Notes: generated from the sequence alone by a model not told the origin. Shown: positions 18,710-26,741, numbered from the stretch's first letter. The stretch is DNA of 64,000 bases from Oscillospiraceae bacterium (GCA_031282245.1 JAITEB010000045.1:1-64000), one strand, 5' to 3'. Numbers and translations: made by a program.

Positions 18710-20114
18710 AGGCAAGCCCTCCTTGATTTTCAAAATCATATCCCTGTTCAAGAAGAAAACAATATATTTTAAACTTTTCTAAAATATCCGCAAGGACTCC
18801 GGAACAGCGCGAAAGACGTAGTCTGCGCGAAAGCTTTTGTGTGCCGTCTGCCGCGGCCGCACACTGTGTGCAATGTATCAGTCCCCAGCAGTTTGAGCAG
18901 ACATCGGCGGAAATTGCGCCTACGTTTAACAGCGTTTTTGCTTTGTCTATATCTATCCCTTTTTCTATTGTTCCTATTTTCATAATACCGGAATTCTCGC
19001 TGACGCGCTCACACGGGTATATATTGCCATTTACATCGACAAACGGGCGTCGCGCCCCCGGTAAACAAGGCCCTCCAGGGTGACAAACTTCGCTTAAAGC
19101 TCCCGCAGACTTCAGAAGGTCGTGGGTTCTTTTCACGGCTGCTTTTTCTATAATAAATAATTTAGAAACACGATCTTCGTCAAGTTTACCCGCAAGCCAT
19201 AACAGCGCTTTTAGATGCTCATATCTTTCTGTGATTACAAATGATTCGTTATAATTCACATAATTTTTAGCATTATATGTATTAACTATACTATATTTCG
19301 GAGAATAACAGCTTACAACATCGTCTGTATTATAAAAGCTATTTACACACTTAAAATCAACATCTTGGCTTATTACTGTATTAATTGTAATCTTATGATA
19401 ATATTCGGGATAATTATTTTTTATATACAATAAGTTCCGCATAACTTTATCATACGTACCTTGACCGTTTATGAATTTCCGATGACGGTCATGCACGTCT
19501 TTATTACCATCCATACTAAGCATTATATTAAAGTTTGCCGCAACCAAAAAATCCATTATATCCGCTGTTAATAAAGTGCCATTTGTAGTTATAGTTAAAT
19601 TTATATCTTTTTCAGAATAATTGTTTTGAATATATTTAACGCAGTCCTTAATTAACTGAATCTCTAAAAGAGGTTCGCCTCCATAAAACCCTAATGCCAC
19701 TTTATCATTCTCACATGAATGAGATATAAGATAATCAATGCACTTTTGCGCCATTTCAAAGCTCATCCGTCTATTAGAATGACTACGATTTTCATATCCT
19801 CCTGAATAAGGACAATAATCACAACGCAAATTGCAATTTTGTGTGATCTGTAATGTAATTTGCTCCGTTTTTCTTTGGATGTGTTCACACAAGTCACGGG
19901 TTTCCGGATGCTGTATCGTTTTTATAACAGACGGTAACAGGTATCCTGCATTTTGAAATCGTTGAATAACTTGATTAATATTCTCATCAGTTTGCTTGTT
20001 TTCAAACTTTTGCAAAGAAACAAAATCTTGTTTATCGACTGTAAGTATTGAATTTGTATTTCTGTCATAGACATAATACCCATCCAGAGTACAAAACGTC
20101 TTAAATATGGGCAT
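18702..20114 (-). CDS. ccpM: Radical SAM/SPASM Cys-rich peptide maturase (CcpM-like)
   Basis: A 470-residue radical SAM enzyme. The N-terminal 85 residues form a small domain of the type that binds RiPP leaders. Cys94-x3-Cys98-x2-Cys101 (C-N-L-R-C-D-Y-C) binds the SAM cluster, and G-F-Y-G-G-E-P follows. The C-terminal SPASM region carries many cysteines (E-V-C-H-P-G-G-P-C, Y-P-C-E-R, V-C-S-N-C, H-C-T-Q-C) for auxiliary iron-sulfur clusters. Such enzymes usually form thioether bonds from cysteine to a carbon of another residue. The substrate is inferred to be the CxC precursor encoded two genes upstream. Confidence 0.92.
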   Translation of the reverse strand: MPIFKTFCTLDGYYVYDRNTNSILTVDKQDFVSLQKFENKQTDENINQVIQRFQNAGYLLPSVIKTIQHPETRDLCEHIQRKTEQITLQITQNCNLRCDYCPYSGGYENRSHSNRRMSFEMAQKCIDYLISHSCENDKVALGFYGGEPLLEIQLIKDCVKYIQNNYSEKDINLTITTNGTLLTADIMDFLVAANFNIMLSMDGNKDVHDRHRKFINGQGTYDKVMRNLLYIKNNYPEYYHKITINTVISQDVDFKCVNSFYNTDDVVSCYSPKYSIVNTYNAKNYVNYNESFVITERYEHLKALLWLAGKLDEDRVSKLFIIEKAAVKRTHDLLKSAGALSEVCHPGGPCLPGARRPFVDVNGNIYPCERVSENSGIMKIGTIEKGIDIDKAKTLLNVGAISADVCSNCWGLIHCTQCAAAADGTQKLSRRLRLSRCSGVLADILEKFKIYCFLLEQGYDFENQGGLAYE

Positions 20115-20215
20115 CTTTCACAGCTCCAAATGTTAAATTTTTCAGTTGCGCGAATTACTTTAAGAATAAGCAGTTGCAAATCTCATATGTTTCAAAATAA
20201 TTTTGCCGCAAAACA

Positions 20216-21637
20216 CTATTCGTTGATGTAAACCGACACCTTTGAGTTAATGCTGTCGAGCGTCTCCTTCGTCGAGTACTCGTCTGTTAAATACAAATAT
20301 AAATCAGGCCAAATAATCTTATTCAGTTGAGAATACCGGGAAACCGGGTAATTCAATTCGTCTGGCAATGAAATCAAGAAATCGACCGTTTCTGCAATAA
20401 CCGTATCTTTATCTTTTGTTGTTTTCATGCCGAATTGTTGCTGACCCGTTATATACGCAGCGTCCGCCGCGAGCCGGGCATGCGTTTCATAGTTATTCCG
20501 ATTTACGGAACCAGCGCCAACGGTATACGCGTATGCATCAGGATAAGCGGATATATCGGCATACGGATCCTTTTTATCTTCTATGCAAAATTTTATAAAC
20601 TCCCAAGCTAAATCTTTATCAGGGCAGGTTTTATTTATGCAAAAAATATTGCCTGGACTAAACAATTTATTTCCGTTAAGAGTTTTAAGCATCTGAGGCT
20701 GCGTATATATTCTGCCTTCATAGGGAAACAGCAAAGACGGAGAATAAGCAGCGCTGTCGCAGGAAAGAAACAGATAGCCGTAATCCATGTCAGATGTTTG
20801 CTTATATGCGTCCTCTGTTGACCCAAAGCTGGAAATCAGCATACTTTCAGGCATATATTCAACATTAGGCGCGGGGGGAATCGCTTTTGCCATATCCAGC
20901 AAGTCAATCATTTCGGGATCCGACAGCCGCGACGTTTTGCCGTTAAAATCAATAAATTTATCGTATGCGTAATAAAACAAACTGGCAGGAGAATACGATT
21001 CGTATACTGACAAAAAAGCTTTTCCATATTGTTCATATGCTCTCAACACGTCTGCATATGAAAATTCTCCGCTTTCAAACTGCGTCTTCAGTTCTTCAGG
21101 CACATCGCTTCTCATGCTGATTAACCCGAAAGGATGAAATTGCGAAGTCAAACCATACAATTTTCCATCGGACTCAAAACACGAAAGCATATGCATATAA
21201 TAATTCTCATCGTTTATATCCGCGCTTTGTTTTATATATTCGTTCAGGTCGACAAAGTACCCGCTTTGCAAGAGACTGTCTATGCTATAATTCAGGTCAA
21301 GCACAATAATATCCGCGGCTTGTCCCGACATTAACTGCGTGGCCAGCTTTTCGATCGTTTCGCCATAATTTCCATCATCGTATTCAACAGTTATATCAAC
21401 ATCTTTATTGAGAGCCATAAACTCAACAACAGCGTTGTGTATGTAATTGCTTGGTGAGCCGTAACCCGACGACTTAATGCTCAGGACGCGTTTTGTGTCC
21501 GGCGCTGATTCAACTGCTTGCGATGATGGGGCTACACTTAAATTTTCATACAGCTTGTCGTCCGCCGATTGTCCGCAACCCGCAAAAAGCAAAATTGCGG
21601 ACAACGCGACGAACACACGTTTGATACCAATAGACAT
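20216..21637 (-). CDS. ABC solute-binding lipoprotein in the peptide operon
   Basis: A 473-residue extracellular solute-binding protein of the sugar-binding (CUT1) class. The signal peptide ends in a clear lipobox, L-F-A-G-C21. The fold is suggested by S-G-Q-A-A-D-I-I-V-L-D-L and the C-terminal D-L-A-W-E-F-I-K-F-C. GAGGGA precedes the ATG. It sits between the precursor and the maturase and belongs with the two permeases at 14697-16251. The ligand is unknown: it could be an oligosaccharide, a peptide, or the mature product itself as an immunity or sensing function. Confidence 0.85.
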   Translation of the reverse strand: MSIGIKRVFVALSAILLFAGCGQSADDKLYENLSVAPSSQAVESAPDTKRVLSIKSSGYGSPSNYIHNAVVEFMALNKDVDITVEYDDGNYGETIEKLATQLMSGQAADIIVLDLNYSIDSLLQSGYFVDLNEYIKQSADINDENYYMHMLSCFESDGKLYGLTSQFHPFGLISMRSDVPEELKTQFESGEFSYADVLRAYEQYGKAFLSVYESYSPASLFYYAYDKFIDFNGKTSRLSDPEMIDLLDMAKAIPPAPNVEYMPESMLISSFGSTEDAYKQTSDMDYGYLFLSCDSAAYSPSLLFPYEGRIYTQPQMLKTLNGNKLFSPGNIFCINKTCPDKDLAWEFIKFCIEDKKDPYADISAYPDAYAYTVGAGSVNRNNYETHARLAADAAYITGQQQFGMKTTKDKDTVIAETVDFLISLPDELNYPVSRYSQLNKIIWPDLYLYLTDEYSTKETLDSINSKVSVYINE

Positions 21638-21669
21638 TCTATTCCCTCACTACTTGGACATCCATATTT

Positions 21670-21876
21670 TTAGTTGCTTGACGAATCGCCGCTCATTATT
21701 CCGGTGTCAACGTGAATGTAGCTGTAAAACGCTTCATTTTGATAGCTGCTTGTGTTATTTCCCGCACTAGCTAAGCTGTCATAGCATGCACAAACACAAA
21801 CGCAATAACAAGAACAGCCATAAACTTGCACCTGTTGAGAGTCAGCCCGTTTGACCAGCTTTTTGACGTTTTTCAT
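21670..21876 (-). CDS. Cys-rich RiPP precursor peptide with six alternating cysteines
   Basis: A 68-residue precursor. A lysine-rich leader of about 18 residues (M-K-N-V-K-K-L-V-K-R) precedes the core, which starts around Y-G-C. Cysteines stand at 21, 23, 25, 27, 29 and 31, each separated by one residue (S, Y, V, V, A). The rest (33-68) is rich in Ser, Asn, Asp, Tyr and Gly and has no Cys. AAAGGGGG lies 8 bases before the ATG. It resembles the CLI_3235/Clo7bot class of putative clostridial bacteriocin precursors, and every expected maturation gene adjoins it. The product structure, cleavage site and target are unknown. Confidence 0.88.
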   Translation of the reverse strand: MKNVKKLVKRADSQQVQVYGCSCYCVCVCACYDSLASAGNNTSSYQNEAFYSYIHVDTGIMSGDSSSN

Positions 21877-21955
21877 TGTTTTGTCCCCCTTTCTGATAAA
21901 ATTTGAGTTTCGATTAGTTCTTTACTGCTTTGCCCAAGTAGTCGCTGATATGCTT

Positions 21956-23617
21956 TTAGTTGACAATTTCGCCGTTATCCAGTCTAATCACCTTGTCCAT
22001 ATATTTTAATATATCCTCGCGATGCGTAATCACAATAATATAATCATATTTCATCATTTCGCAAATATATGCATTACATACTTTTTCCGATTCCAAATCG
22101 AAACTTGACGTCGCTTCATCCAAAATCAAAATTTTTGCATTTTTTAATACCGCACGCAGCACAGATAATTTTTGAGCTTCGCCGCCGGATAATTTTGCTC
22201 CGTTTTTTCCAACAACGGTATTTAGTCCTTCCGGATGAGTTTCTAAAACATCTGTTAACGCTAAAGAATTAAACGTATCAAATAATCCTTCTTCTGTGTG
22301 ACGCCCCATAGGGTCAATATTATCCCGAATAGTCGTATTGAACAATTTTGCGTCTTGCCGAACAACAGCGAACATTTCTCTGTATGCGTCTATATCATAA
22401 TCAATAATATCTACTCCGTCAAACTGAATCTTACCGGCAGCAGGCTCATAAAAACGAAGCAAGAGATTAATCAGTGTCGATTTACCGCAACCGTTGTCGC
22501 CGACCAAGGCAATCTTTTGCCTTTTTTTTATCATAAAGCTTATATTATTTATTACTCTATTTCCTCCATAAGAAAAAGAAACGTTATTAAACGAAATAAC
22601 GTCAGGAACACGAACGAGTTTTTCCTTTGGGTCGTCGCAACCCTCTTCAGGCATCTGCATAAACTCTATATATCTTTTCATACTCGGGAACACATCAACA
22701 AAATGGTACTTAATTTTTGTTAAGAATGATACAGGACTGATCACTTGCGCTGTATAGGCAATAAACGCCATAAGCCCGCCAGCTGTGAGTTCTCCAGAGA
22801 TTATCTCTGTCAACCCAACTAAATACAAAACACAATTCAGAAAAAAATCTATCAAAGATTCCAAAGTATCACTATATTTGTCTGTATATTCCAATGTCAA
22901 AGAAGTTTTAACGCTGTCATTTTGTATGGATAAAAGATCACTGATTTTTTGCTTATGCAACCCCCAGAGCTTAACTATATCAATAGAATTCAAAGTATCG
23001 CCAAACCAGGAGCCGAATTTATTTAAATTACTTAACGTTTTCTTATACGTCGCCTCACGTTTGGCTGTGTAATGCCGTACAATCAGCAATTTGGCAGGAA
23101 TAGATAATATAACAAAAATTAACAATTTTGCATCAAGTACACATAATCCAATAATTCCGCCTATAATAGAAAATATTTGGACAATCGACACCAGCATATA
23201 CCTATCTGTCAAATAACACAGTTTAGATATATCAAATCTAATATTATTCATAATTTGAGCTTCGTTATGTGTTTTAAAATAATCTAATTTTAGTTTTAAT
23301 AAGTGTTCTGTGGATTTTTTTGTCAAATCAGTTTCCATCTGTTTATTGATTTTTGTTAATTGAGCAAACTCAATGAAATCAAAAAGTTTTGTTGCGATAA
23401 AAAGAATTGCCAAAATAGATAAATAAAATACAAGAACGGCAAAATCTTTTGCAATAACGCCCTTGTCAATAATAGCTTTATTTACAAGCGGGAAAAATAT
23501 ATTCAATACTGAGACCACAGTAACACAAAAAGCAACGGCTATCAAATTTTTTTTATATGGGGAAAGCAAAACACGTGTATTAGAAATAAAACTTCTATCA
23601 TTATGCAATTCCGTCAT
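21956..23617 (-). CDS. ABC exporter (fused permease-ATPase) for the peptide
   Basis: The first gene of the operon: a 553-residue half-transporter with six N-terminal helices followed by an ATPase domain. Walker A is G-D-N-G-C-G-K-S-T (about 373-381), the signature is L-S-G-G-E-A-Q-K, and Walker B is I-L-I-L-D-E-A-T. It works as a homodimer. Unlike many bacteriocin exporters it has no N-terminal C39 cysteine peptidase, so the leader must be cut by another enzyme, probably the subtilase of the same operon. Confidence 0.92.
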   Translation of the reverse strand: MTELHNDRSFISNTRVLLSPYKKNLIAVAFCVTVVSVLNIFFPLVNKAIIDKGVIAKDFAVLVFYLSILAILFIATKLFDFIEFAQLTKINKQMETDLTKKSTEHLLKLKLDYFKTHNEAQIMNNIRFDISKLCYLTDRYMLVSIVQIFSIIGGIIGLCVLDAKLLIFVILSIPAKLLIVRHYTAKREATYKKTLSNLNKFGSWFGDTLNSIDIVKLWGLHKQKISDLLSIQNDSVKTSLTLEYTDKYSDTLESLIDFFLNCVLYLVGLTEIISGELTAGGLMAFIAYTAQVISPVSFLTKIKYHFVDVFPSMKRYIEFMQMPEEGCDDPKEKLVRVPDVISFNNVSFSYGGNRVINNISFMIKKRQKIALVGDNGCGKSTLINLLLRFYEPAAGKIQFDGVDIIDYDIDAYREMFAVVRQDAKLFNTTIRDNIDPMGRHTEEGLFDTFNSLALTDVLETHPEGLNTVVGKNGAKLSGGEAQKLSVLRAVLKNAKILILDEATSSFDLESEKVCNAYICEMMKYDYIIVITHREDILKYMDKVIRLDNGEIVN

Positions 23618-23693
23618 GAATCACAGCCCCATAAAAATACATATTACCAAGCAATTATTAATACAAAATTATATTATTTATTATATATGTATA

Positions 23694-23723
23694 TATATAA
23701 CATATGATATAGTGATTTGTCAA
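23694..23723 (-). promoter_or_regulatory. Promoter of the Cys-rich peptide operon
   Basis: Reading leftward: consensus TTGACA (23723-23718), an 18-base spacer and TATATA (23699-23694), about 75 bases before the exporter start. The surrounding DNA is extremely AT-rich, so the -10 position could shift by one or two bases. Confidence 0.6.
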
Positions 23724-23856
23724 TATATAAATTCAACATGATTTGATAAAAATTTTTGGTAAAAACTTTGATTCCAGCTTACAACTGACATTTTTTGTCG
23801 ACATTTTGCCTTAAACTTTCGCTTCAGCTAATTAACAATTGAGGCGGGCAAAAGGC

Positions 23857-23898
23857 AAACCGTCTATTGACCTCGCAGAGTTTGTCAATAGACGGTTT
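23857..23898. terminator. 15-bp perfect stem-loop next to tRNA-Val
   Basis: AAACCGTCTATTGAC (23857-23871) pairs perfectly with 23884-23898 across a 12-base loop. It lies just downstream of the minus-strand tRNA, with short T runs beyond both ends, so it probably ends the tRNA transcript and separates it from the peptide operon promoter. Confidence 0.65.
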
Positions 23899-23905
23899 TA
23901 TATTT

Positions 23906-23982
23906 TGGTGGGGATAGGGAGGCTCGAACTCTCGACCTCACGGATGTGAACCGTGCGCTCTGACCAACTGAGCTATACCCCC
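23906..23982 (-). tRNA. tRNA-Val (anticodon CAC)
   Basis: A 77-base cloverleaf with encoded CCA at 23908-23906. The acceptor stem is GGGGGTA/TATCCCC with one G-T pair, the D arm is GCTC-AGTTGGTCA-GAGC, and the anticodon stem CACGG/CCGTG encloses the loop TTCACAT with anticodon CAC, which reads the valine codon GTG. The variable loop is AGGTC. The T stem GAGAG/CTCCC has one A-C mismatch. It stands at the right edge of the AT-rich island. Confidence 0.92.
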
Positions 23983-24174
23983 ATTAATATATTTTATATT
24001 AACACAAAAATAAACGCCTGACAAGCCTAAATTTAATTTTTTGGTATATTTGCGGGAATTTGATATTGCGCCCAGCCTGTCTTTCACGTGCGGGAGCTTC
24101 GGAAGGGCAGAGGGCGGAATTTGCAAGAGTTCAAACAGTGCTTCGTATTTTTATACTTTCGTAAAAACTTTCTA

Positions 24175-24203
24175 TTGAAATAATCTCCGTTTTGCTATAT
24201 TAT
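24175..24203 (+). promoter_or_regulatory. Sigma-A promoter for efp
   Basis: TTGAAA (24175-24180), a 17-base spacer and TATTAT (24198-24203) lie 54 bases before the efp start. Confidence 0.65.
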
Positions 24204-24257
24204 ATATCTTTAGAATAAGCGCGCTGCCAAGCGCGGCATAAGGAGAGGTTCAATCAT

Positions 24258-24815
24258 ATGATTTCAGCAGGCGATTTCCGCAACGGCGTAACATTCGATA
24301 TTGATGGCAATGTTTTTCAGATAATTGAGTTCCAGCATGTGAAACCCGGCAAGGGCGCGGCCTTCGTCAGAACTAAAATCAAAAATGTTATCAGCGGCGC
24401 TGTTGTTGAGCGCACATTCAACCCTTCGGACAAATTCCCCACCGCCTTTATCGAAAGAAAAGAAATGCAGTATCTCTATAAAGAGGGCGCCATATATTAT
24501 TTCATGGACAACGAAACCTATGAGCAGATCCCTATCGGCGAAGGCACTTTGTCCGACAATTTTAAATTTGTCAAAGAAAACACGGATGTGAGAGTACTGT
24601 CTTATAAAGGCAGCGTTTTCGGCGTTGAGCCGCCGTTTTTCGTCGAGCTGGAAGTTACAAGAACCGACCCGGGCGTACGCGGCAACACAGCCACAAATGT
24701 GACAAAACCCGCCACTCTGGAGACCGGCGCGGAAGTCTCCGTCCCGCTTTTCATAAACGAGGGCGACAAAGTCAGGATTGATACCCGCGTTGGCGAATAT
24801 ATGGAACGCGCATAA
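24258..24815 (+). CDS. efp: Elongation factor P
   Basis: A full-length (185 aa) EF-P, which helps the ribosome through polyproline stretches. The KOW-like N-terminal domain ends in H-V-K-P-G-K32-G-A-A-F, where Lys32 is at the tip that is modified in many bacteria. Two OB domains follow, ending in D-T-R-V-G-E-Y. GGAGAGG precedes the ATG. No modification enzyme is encoded nearby. Confidence 0.97.
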   Translation: MISAGDFRNGVTFDIDGNVFQIIEFQHVKPGKGAAFVRTKIKNVISGAVVERTFNPSDKFPTAFIERKEMQYLYKEGAIYYFMDNETYEQIPIGEGTLSDNFKFVKENTDVRVLSYKGSVFGVEPPFFVELEVTRTDPGVRGNTATNVTKPATLETGAEVSVPLFINEGDKVRIDTRVGEYMERA

Positions 24816-24856
24816 AATATTTTTTATTCCGTAAACGGAGAAAGGACAGGCAAACT

Positions 24857-25300
24857 ATGTATGTAACAGAAAAGGCCGCCTATCTTAAGGGGCTTATCGA
24901 CGGAGTGGAACTGGACGATTCAAAAGAATCCAGGATAATAAAGGCCATGGCCGAGGTTATCGGCGAGCTTGCCGAAGCGGTTTCAGTTCTGCAGGAAGAC
25001 GGCGAGGATTTATATAACATCGCCGAGGAACTTCAGGAATGCATTGACGACATTCAGGATATTGTCTATGATGAAGGCGAGCACTACTGCAGCTGCCGCC
25101 ACAGCCATAGCCACGGCGACACAGCCGATGAGGACGATGAGGAGGAGCGCGAGCTTGTCTATGAAACTATCTGCCCTACCTGCGGCGCGGAAGTTTTGAT
25201 AGACAGCCCGGAGGACGGCGAGGTAAACTGCCCGGAGTGCGGCGAACTTTTGGAATTTGATATCGAGGATCTGGAAGGCAAAGAATTGGGCGGCGAGTAA
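24857..25300 (+). CDS. CD1247-like zinc-ribbon protein
   Basis: A 147-residue acidic protein matching the clostridial 'CD1247 N-terminal domain' type, usually found beside efp. It starts M-Y-V-T-E-K-A-A-Y-L-K-G-L-I-D-G and continues as helical hairpins. A His/Cys segment (Y-C-S-C-R-H-S-H-S-H) and a C-terminal C-P-T-C / C-P-E-C zinc ribbon follow. The function is unknown. It is 41 bases after efp with its own ribosome-binding site, so it is probably co-transcribed. Confidence 0.85.
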   Translation: MYVTEKAAYLKGLIDGVELDDSKESRIIKAMAEVIGELAEAVSVLQEDGEDLYNIAEELQECIDDIQDIVYDEGEHYCSCRHSHSHGDTADEDDEEERELVYETICPTCGAEVLIDSPEDGEVNCPECGELLEFDIEDLEGKELGGE

Positions 25301-25304
25301 GCTT

Positions 25305-25339
25305 TGACAAAGCCCGCCGTTTTTCGGCGGGCTTTGTCA
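25305..25339 (+). terminator. GC-rich stem-loop after the CD1247-like gene
   Basis: TGACAAAGCCCGCCG (25305-25319) pairs perfectly with 25325-25339 across TTTTT. It begins 4 bases after the stop codon. No T tract follows, so termination may be partial or the hairpin may protect the mRNA end. Confidence 0.6.
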
Positions 25340-25384
25340 GTTCAGTCAATCGGCTGGCCTGACAAAGAATTTTTATATAATCCC

Positions 25385-25413
25385 TTGCATTTAAAAAAAA
25401 TTCGTGATAAAAT
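25385..25413 (+). promoter_or_regulatory. Sigma-A promoter for rpsT
   Basis: TTGCAT (25385-25390), a 17-base spacer and TAAAAT (25408-25413) lie 37 bases before the start of rpsT. Confidence 0.6.
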
Positions 25414-25450
25414 AACCTGTATTGTGTAATCAGCGCAGGGAGGTGAAACA

Positions 25451-25711
25451 ATGCCGAATATTAAGTCCGCTAAAAAAAGGGTTCGTGTGTCACAAAAAGC
25501 AAATCTCCGCAATAAGTCCGCCCGCTCCGCAATGAAAACCTTTATTAAAAAAGCTGAAAAGGCTATTTTGGCCGGCGCGGAGGATCGTGAAACTCTTGCG
25601 AAAAACGCTTTTAAAGCCGTTGATCAGGCTTCCTCAAAGGGAGTTATTCACAAAAATAAGGCTTCCAGGACGAAATCTCAGATTGCTAAAAAACTTAACA
25701 GGGCGGTCTAA
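25451..25711 (+). CDS. rpsT: 30S ribosomal protein S20
   Basis: An 86-residue, lysine- and arginine-rich three-helix protein that binds 16S rRNA. The N-terminus M-P-N-I-K-S-A-K-K-R-V and the ending S-Q-I-A-K-K-L-N-R are typical. GGGAGGTG precedes the ATG. It is monocistronic, with its own promoter and terminator. Confidence 0.96.
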   Translation: MPNIKSAKKRVRVSQKANLRNKSARSAMKTFIKKAEKAILAGAEDRETLAKNAFKAVDQASSKGVIHKNKASRTKSQIAKKLNRAV

Positions 25712-25742
25712 GCTCAATTCCCCGGAGTTACCAAATCGGGCA

Positions 25743-25784
25743 AAAAACCCGGTCGGTAATGCCCGGGTTTTTATTTTTTTTTTT
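25743..25784 (+). terminator. Terminator of rpsT
   Basis: AAAAACCCGG (25743-25752) pairs with CCGGGTTTTT (25763-25772), followed by a run of T residues. Confidence 0.9.
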
Positions 25785-25809
25785 CGGGAAAAGCCCGGCG
25801 CATAAACTC

Positions 25810-25839
25810 TTGACAAAAGACGAAAGTTGTGTATATAAT
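25810..25839 (+). promoter_or_regulatory. Promoter of the T-box leader (dcd-tyrS)
   Basis: Consensus TTGACA (25810-25815), an 18-base spacer and consensus TATAAT (25834-25839). Confidence 0.8.
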
Positions 25840-25845
25840 AGATTT

Positions 25846-26156
25846 AAAGCATCGCAAAATAACAAACAGTAAGCAAAGGCTGTGACGGGAACAAGTAAGC
25901 CTGCTTTGCGGTTTCAGAGAGCTTTCCGGTTGCTGAAAGGAAAGAACCGCTACACGCCCAATACATCCCCGAGCCGCGCCGCCGAAATTCTTCGCAGTAG
26001 GCGGCTGCCGTTGCGCGCGCGTTACAGCGCAGAGTTGCCAAAACTCGCAAAAGGCTTCTTTCCGTGAGGACAGAGGTAAATATGAGGTGGTACAGCGGTA
26101 TAAACTATCGCCCTCGTTTACGGCCATGGCCGTGGATGGGGCTTTTATTTTTTTCA
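25846..26156 (+). promoter_or_regulatory. Tyrosine T-box leader controlling dcd-tyrS
   Basis: A long structured leader that senses uncharged tRNA. The conserved apical part of stem I is visible (CAGAGAGCTTTCCGGTTGCTG, 25915-25935), followed by GAACCG and a candidate specifier codon TAC at 25951-25953 (Tyr). The T-box sequence AGGTGGTACAGCG is at 26085-26097; its TGGT (26088-26091) would pair with the ACCA end of tRNA-Tyr. A GC-rich terminator arm (GCCC at 26110 to GGGGC at 26142) and a T run to 26154 follow. Uncharged tRNA-Tyr should favour the antiterminator. The specifier is inferred from position and from tyrS downstream. Confidence 0.88.
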
Positions 26157-26173
26157 GACAAGAGGAAAATATT

Positions 26174-26725
26174 ATGATATTATCAGGAAAAGAAATTAAA
26201 AAGCGCTTGGGGACGGATATAATAATAGAACCTTTCAACGAGGCGCAGCTAAACCCAAACAGTTATAATCTGCGGCTTAGCAGCGAGCTTCTTGTATACG
26301 ACGAAGCGGTTCTTGATATGCGCAGGCCGAATAACTTCCACAGGATGGAGATCCCGGGGGAAGGGCTGGTTTTGCAGCCCGCCCGGCTTTATCTGGGCCG
26401 CACTTTGGAGCAGACCGCCACCTACGGTTTTGTGCCCATGCTGGAAGGGCGTTCGTCCGTGGGCAGGCTGGGGCTTCATGTCCATGTGACGGCTGGTTTC
26501 GGAGATGTGGGGTTCTGCGGGTTCTGGACGCTGGAAATTCACTGCGTCAGTCCGGTTAAAATTTATCCCGGCGTTGAGATTTGCCAAATTTTTTATCATA
26601 CGCTTCTGGGCGAATATGACGATTACGACTCCGGAAAATATCAAAAAAATACCGGGGTTCAGCCCAGTTTGCTGTATAAAGATTTCCAGAATGGCGTATT
26701 GCCCCTGCAATCGGAAAAATTTTAA
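26174..26725 (+). CDS. dcd: dCTP deaminase
   Basis: A 183-residue trimeric enzyme of the dUTPase-like fold that deaminates dCTP to dUTP for thymidylate synthesis. Landmarks are M-I-L-S-G-K-E-I, N-P-N-S-Y-N-L-R-L, the active-site block E-G-R-S-S-V-G-R-L-G-L, and V-T-A-G-F-G-D-V-G-F. A frame extends to 26087 inside the T-box, but AGAGG 8 bases before ATG 26174 and the family N-terminus fix the start. It lies between a tyrosine T-box and tyrS, an unexpected regulatory setting. A separate dut gene is at 36098. Confidence 0.93.
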   Translation: MILSGKEIKKRLGTDIIIEPFNEAQLNPNSYNLRLSSELLVYDEAVLDMRRPNNFHRMEIPGEGLVLQPARLYLGRTLEQTATYGFVPMLEGRSSVGRLGLHVHVTAGFGDVGFCGFWTLEIHCVSPVKIYPGVEICQIFYHTLLGEYDDYDSGKYQKNTGVQPSLLYKDFQNGVLPLQSEKF

Positions 26726-26741
26726 ATTTGGAGGAGTTTAC

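Noticed and set aside
14277-23982. Search for a repeated tRNA-Val 3' end or integrase marking an integrated element
   Set aside because: Neither was seen; the island has no direct evidence of site-specific integration within this window.
23938-24126. Minus-strand reading frame over the tRNA
   Set aside because: It runs through the tRNA-Val gene and has no protein-like features.
26087-26173. Upstream extension of dcd starting inside the T-box
   Set aside because: It would translate the T-box and terminator; the family N-terminus and ribosome-binding site support ATG 26174.
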